Positions 3,590-5,134 of a stretch of 5,134 nt of DNA are shown in pieces (within the stretch, counting starts at the first letter, position 1; each line of letters begins with the position of its first letter). The stretch lies in NCBI GenBank assembly GCA_050945895.1, contig JBMNTU010000125.1, positions 1 through 5,134 of the forward strand, written 5' to 3'. The position numbers and the translations under genes are program-made. Source of the stretch: JBMNTU01 sp050945895. Lineage in GTDB: Bacteria > Bacillota > Clostridia > Christensenellales > Christensenellaceae. The notes under the pieces are model-generated. The model was given only the letters and a program-made list of their open reading frames with translations. It was not told the DNA's origin and searched no databases.

Positions 3590-5134
3590 ACTATCCTTCC
3601 AGAATATGCGGCGCAGCATCAAAGACTACGCCGTATATTTTTTGACGCTGATGCTTGCCGTGTGTATTTTTTATATGTTCAACGCAATCGAATCGCAACA
3701 GACGATGTTCGATATCTCGCGGGCGCACGCCACCATTTTTGAAAGCCTTTCGATGGTCACGTTCATCGTATCGTTTTTTGTTGCGGCTGTGCTTGCCTTT
3801 CTGATTATTTACGCCAATAAGTTTATGATCAAGCGGCGCAAAAAAGAATTTGGCGTATATATGACGCTGGGTATGTCTCAACGGTGTATTTCGATGATGC
3901 TGGTGACGGAAACCGTCCTTTTGGGGCTGTTGGCGCTGGTAGCCGGGTTGGCGCTGGGCATACTTGCATCGCAGGGAATGGCGGTCGTCAGCGCAAAGAT
4001 GTTCGACGTCGCTATCGTCAATTATCACTTTGCATTTTCCAAAGATTCGTTCAATAAAACGCTGATTGGGTTCGGCATCATCTTCATTGTGGTTATGCTG
4101 TTTAACACGCGGACGGTCTCTCGGCTCAGGCTGATCGACCTTTTGAATGACGATCGTAAAAGCGAAGTGTTGAAGGTGCGCAAAAAATCTACGACCGCCG
4201 TATGCTTTGTGCTGGGAGCTGCACTCATCGGCTTTTCTTATTATTTTGTAATTGGCAACAGCGTGACGAACATTATGTTCACGCTGGGGCCGGGGCTGCT
4301 GGTAAATACAATTGGCACACTTTTGCTGTTTGCATCGCTATCGAGCGTTATACTGTCGGCTATGCAAAAAAACAAGACTCGCTACTTCAGCGGGCTCACC
4401 ATGTTTACGATGCGGCAAATGAACAGCAAGGTCAATTCAAACTTTGTATCTATGACGTTTATTTGCGAAATGCTGTTTCTGACCATCACAATTCTGTCGA
4501 CGGTCACCAGCGTTAATGCCGCAACAAACGAAAACATGAATCAGTTTGCGCCATACGACGTAAGCTTTACGATGCACCAGAGCGAAAACATAACAGGCAG
4601 CACGGTAGGCGAATTGCTTCCCGGCTTGGGGATAGACGAAAACGGGATCTTTGAAGAACACTACGAATACGATACATACCAAACAGGGCTGGTCGTACGG
4701 GACATTGCCCAAGCTAGCCTGAACAGCGCAGCAATAGACAACGTAAACAACTCCGGCATCGAGGCGGTGCGGATTTCTGATTTCAACGCGTTGATGAAGC
4801 TGCAGGGCGCGGAGCCAATGGCCCTGGGAGAGAATGAATTTGGAATCATTTCCACGCAGCCGGGCATCATTGCCGACGGGTTGAACGAATATACGGCAAA
4901 CCCCCACCCTATAACGATGGGGAACAGAGAGCTTGCTTTTAATGGTGCAATCCGCGATGAAGGAGTATGGACGTCGCTCGTCGGGTATTCTTACCTGATG
5001 CTCGTTGTGCCGGATGACGCGGTAGCAGGCATGCCAATGGCGCTCGACGTTTTTGTCGCCAACTGCAGCGGAGACAGCCTGGACATGGAAAACCTGATAT
5101 ATGGCACACTGGAAGAAACACAGGAAGAATGGGG
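3579..5134 (+). CDS. bceB: BceB-type FtsX-like ABC transporter permease (3' truncated by window)
   Basis: The frame is open from ATG 3579 to the last base: 518 complete codons plus two bases, with no stop. BceB-like permeases are usually about 620-670 residues, so roughly the last three transmembrane helices are missing. Predicted helices lie at about 17-36, 57-79, 107-131, 161-176, 206-226, 235-260 and 288-312. The first FtsX domain includes the basic, conserved KRRKKEFGVYMTLGMS stretch (85-100) after the second helix. From about 313 a hydrophilic segment of at least 205 residues begins (N-rich, acidic, few basic residues). It is the large extracellular domain between helices 7 and 8 that defines the family and governs peptide recognition and signalling to the kinase. 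It overlaps the ATPase gene by 11 bp. Symbol at family level; substrate unknown. Confidence 0.93.
   Translation, partial: MFFKLSFQNMRRSIKDYAVYFLTLMLAVCIFYMFNAIESQQTMFDISRAHATIFESLSMVTFIVSFFVAAVLAFLIIYANKFMIKRRKKEFGVYMTLGMSQRCISMMLVTETVLLGLLALVAGLALGILASQGMAVVSAKMFDVAIVNYHFAFSKDSFNKTLIGFGIIFIVVMLFNTRTVSRLRLIDLLNDDRKSEVLKVRKKSTTAVCFVLGAALIGFSYYFVIGNSVTNIMFTLGPGLLVNTIGTLLLFASLSSVILSAMQKNKTRYFSGLTMFTMRQMNSKVNSNFVSMTFICEMLFLTITILSTVTSVNAATNENMNQFAPYDVSFTMHQSENITGSTVGELLPGLGIDENGIFEEHYEYDTYQTGLVVRDIAQASLNSAAIDNVNNSGIEAVRISDFNALMKLQGAEPMALGENEFGIISTQPGIIADGLNEYTANPHPITMGNRELAFNGAIRDEGVWTSLVGYSYLMLVVPDDAVAGMPMALDVFVANCSGDSLDMENLIYGTLEETQEEW

Overview
The window reads as part of a chromosome from a low-to-mid GC Gram-positive bacterium (Bacillota, probably class Clostridia). 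Three things point that way: the 16S rRNA 3' end with the tail CCTCCTTTCT, strong Shine-Dalgarno (SD) sites matching that tail (AAAGGAG and GGAGGTGA), and a complete Bce-type two-component/ABC transporter module, a hallmark of Bacillota. I cannot assign a genus.

Layout. Positions 1-31 are the last bases of a 16S rRNA gene. A spacer holding a boxA-like motif and a terminator-like hairpin follows, then tRNA-Ala(TGC) at 161-236 and tRNA-Ile(GAT) at 251-327. This is the normal start of a 16S-23S spacer, but no 23S or 5S gene follows. Instead, 328-1047 is about 720 bp of non-coding, hairpin-rich DNA. It holds two tandem 163-bp repeats (328-490 and 491-653), each starting with an intrinsic terminator and ending in a damaged copy of the 3' part of tRNA-Ile. 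After them come a strong hairpin at 678-708, a pair of competing GC-rich hairpins at 732-777, two decayed copies of the repeat's terminator (787-810, 900-919), a hairpin built from two TTCGCGAA palindromes (829-862), and a 15-bp inverted repeat (931-988).

From 1048 to the window end all genes lie on the + strand: response regulator (1048-1713), intramembrane-sensing histidine kinase (1710-2717), ABC ATPase (2822-3589) and the 5' 518 codons of a FtsX-type permease (3579 to the end). This is a BceRSAB-type antimicrobial-peptide detoxification module. In this family the permease, with its large extracellular domain, handles and senses cell-wall-active peptides such as bacitracin or lantibiotics. 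Transport flux is relayed to the kinase, which has almost no extracellular part. The regulator then activates the transporter promoter. The sequence fits this: regulator and kinase overlap (ATGA), ATPase and permease overlap by 11 bp, and the 104-bp gap between the pairs contains an inverted repeat TTACA-N4-TGTAA upstream of a weak promoter, the expected operator layout.

The protein-coding part is a well-known family. The less ordinary parts are the apparently split rRNA operon, the tRNA-derived 163-bp tandem repeats with the terminator-rich tract behind them, and a regulator promoter placed so that its mRNA should be leaderless.
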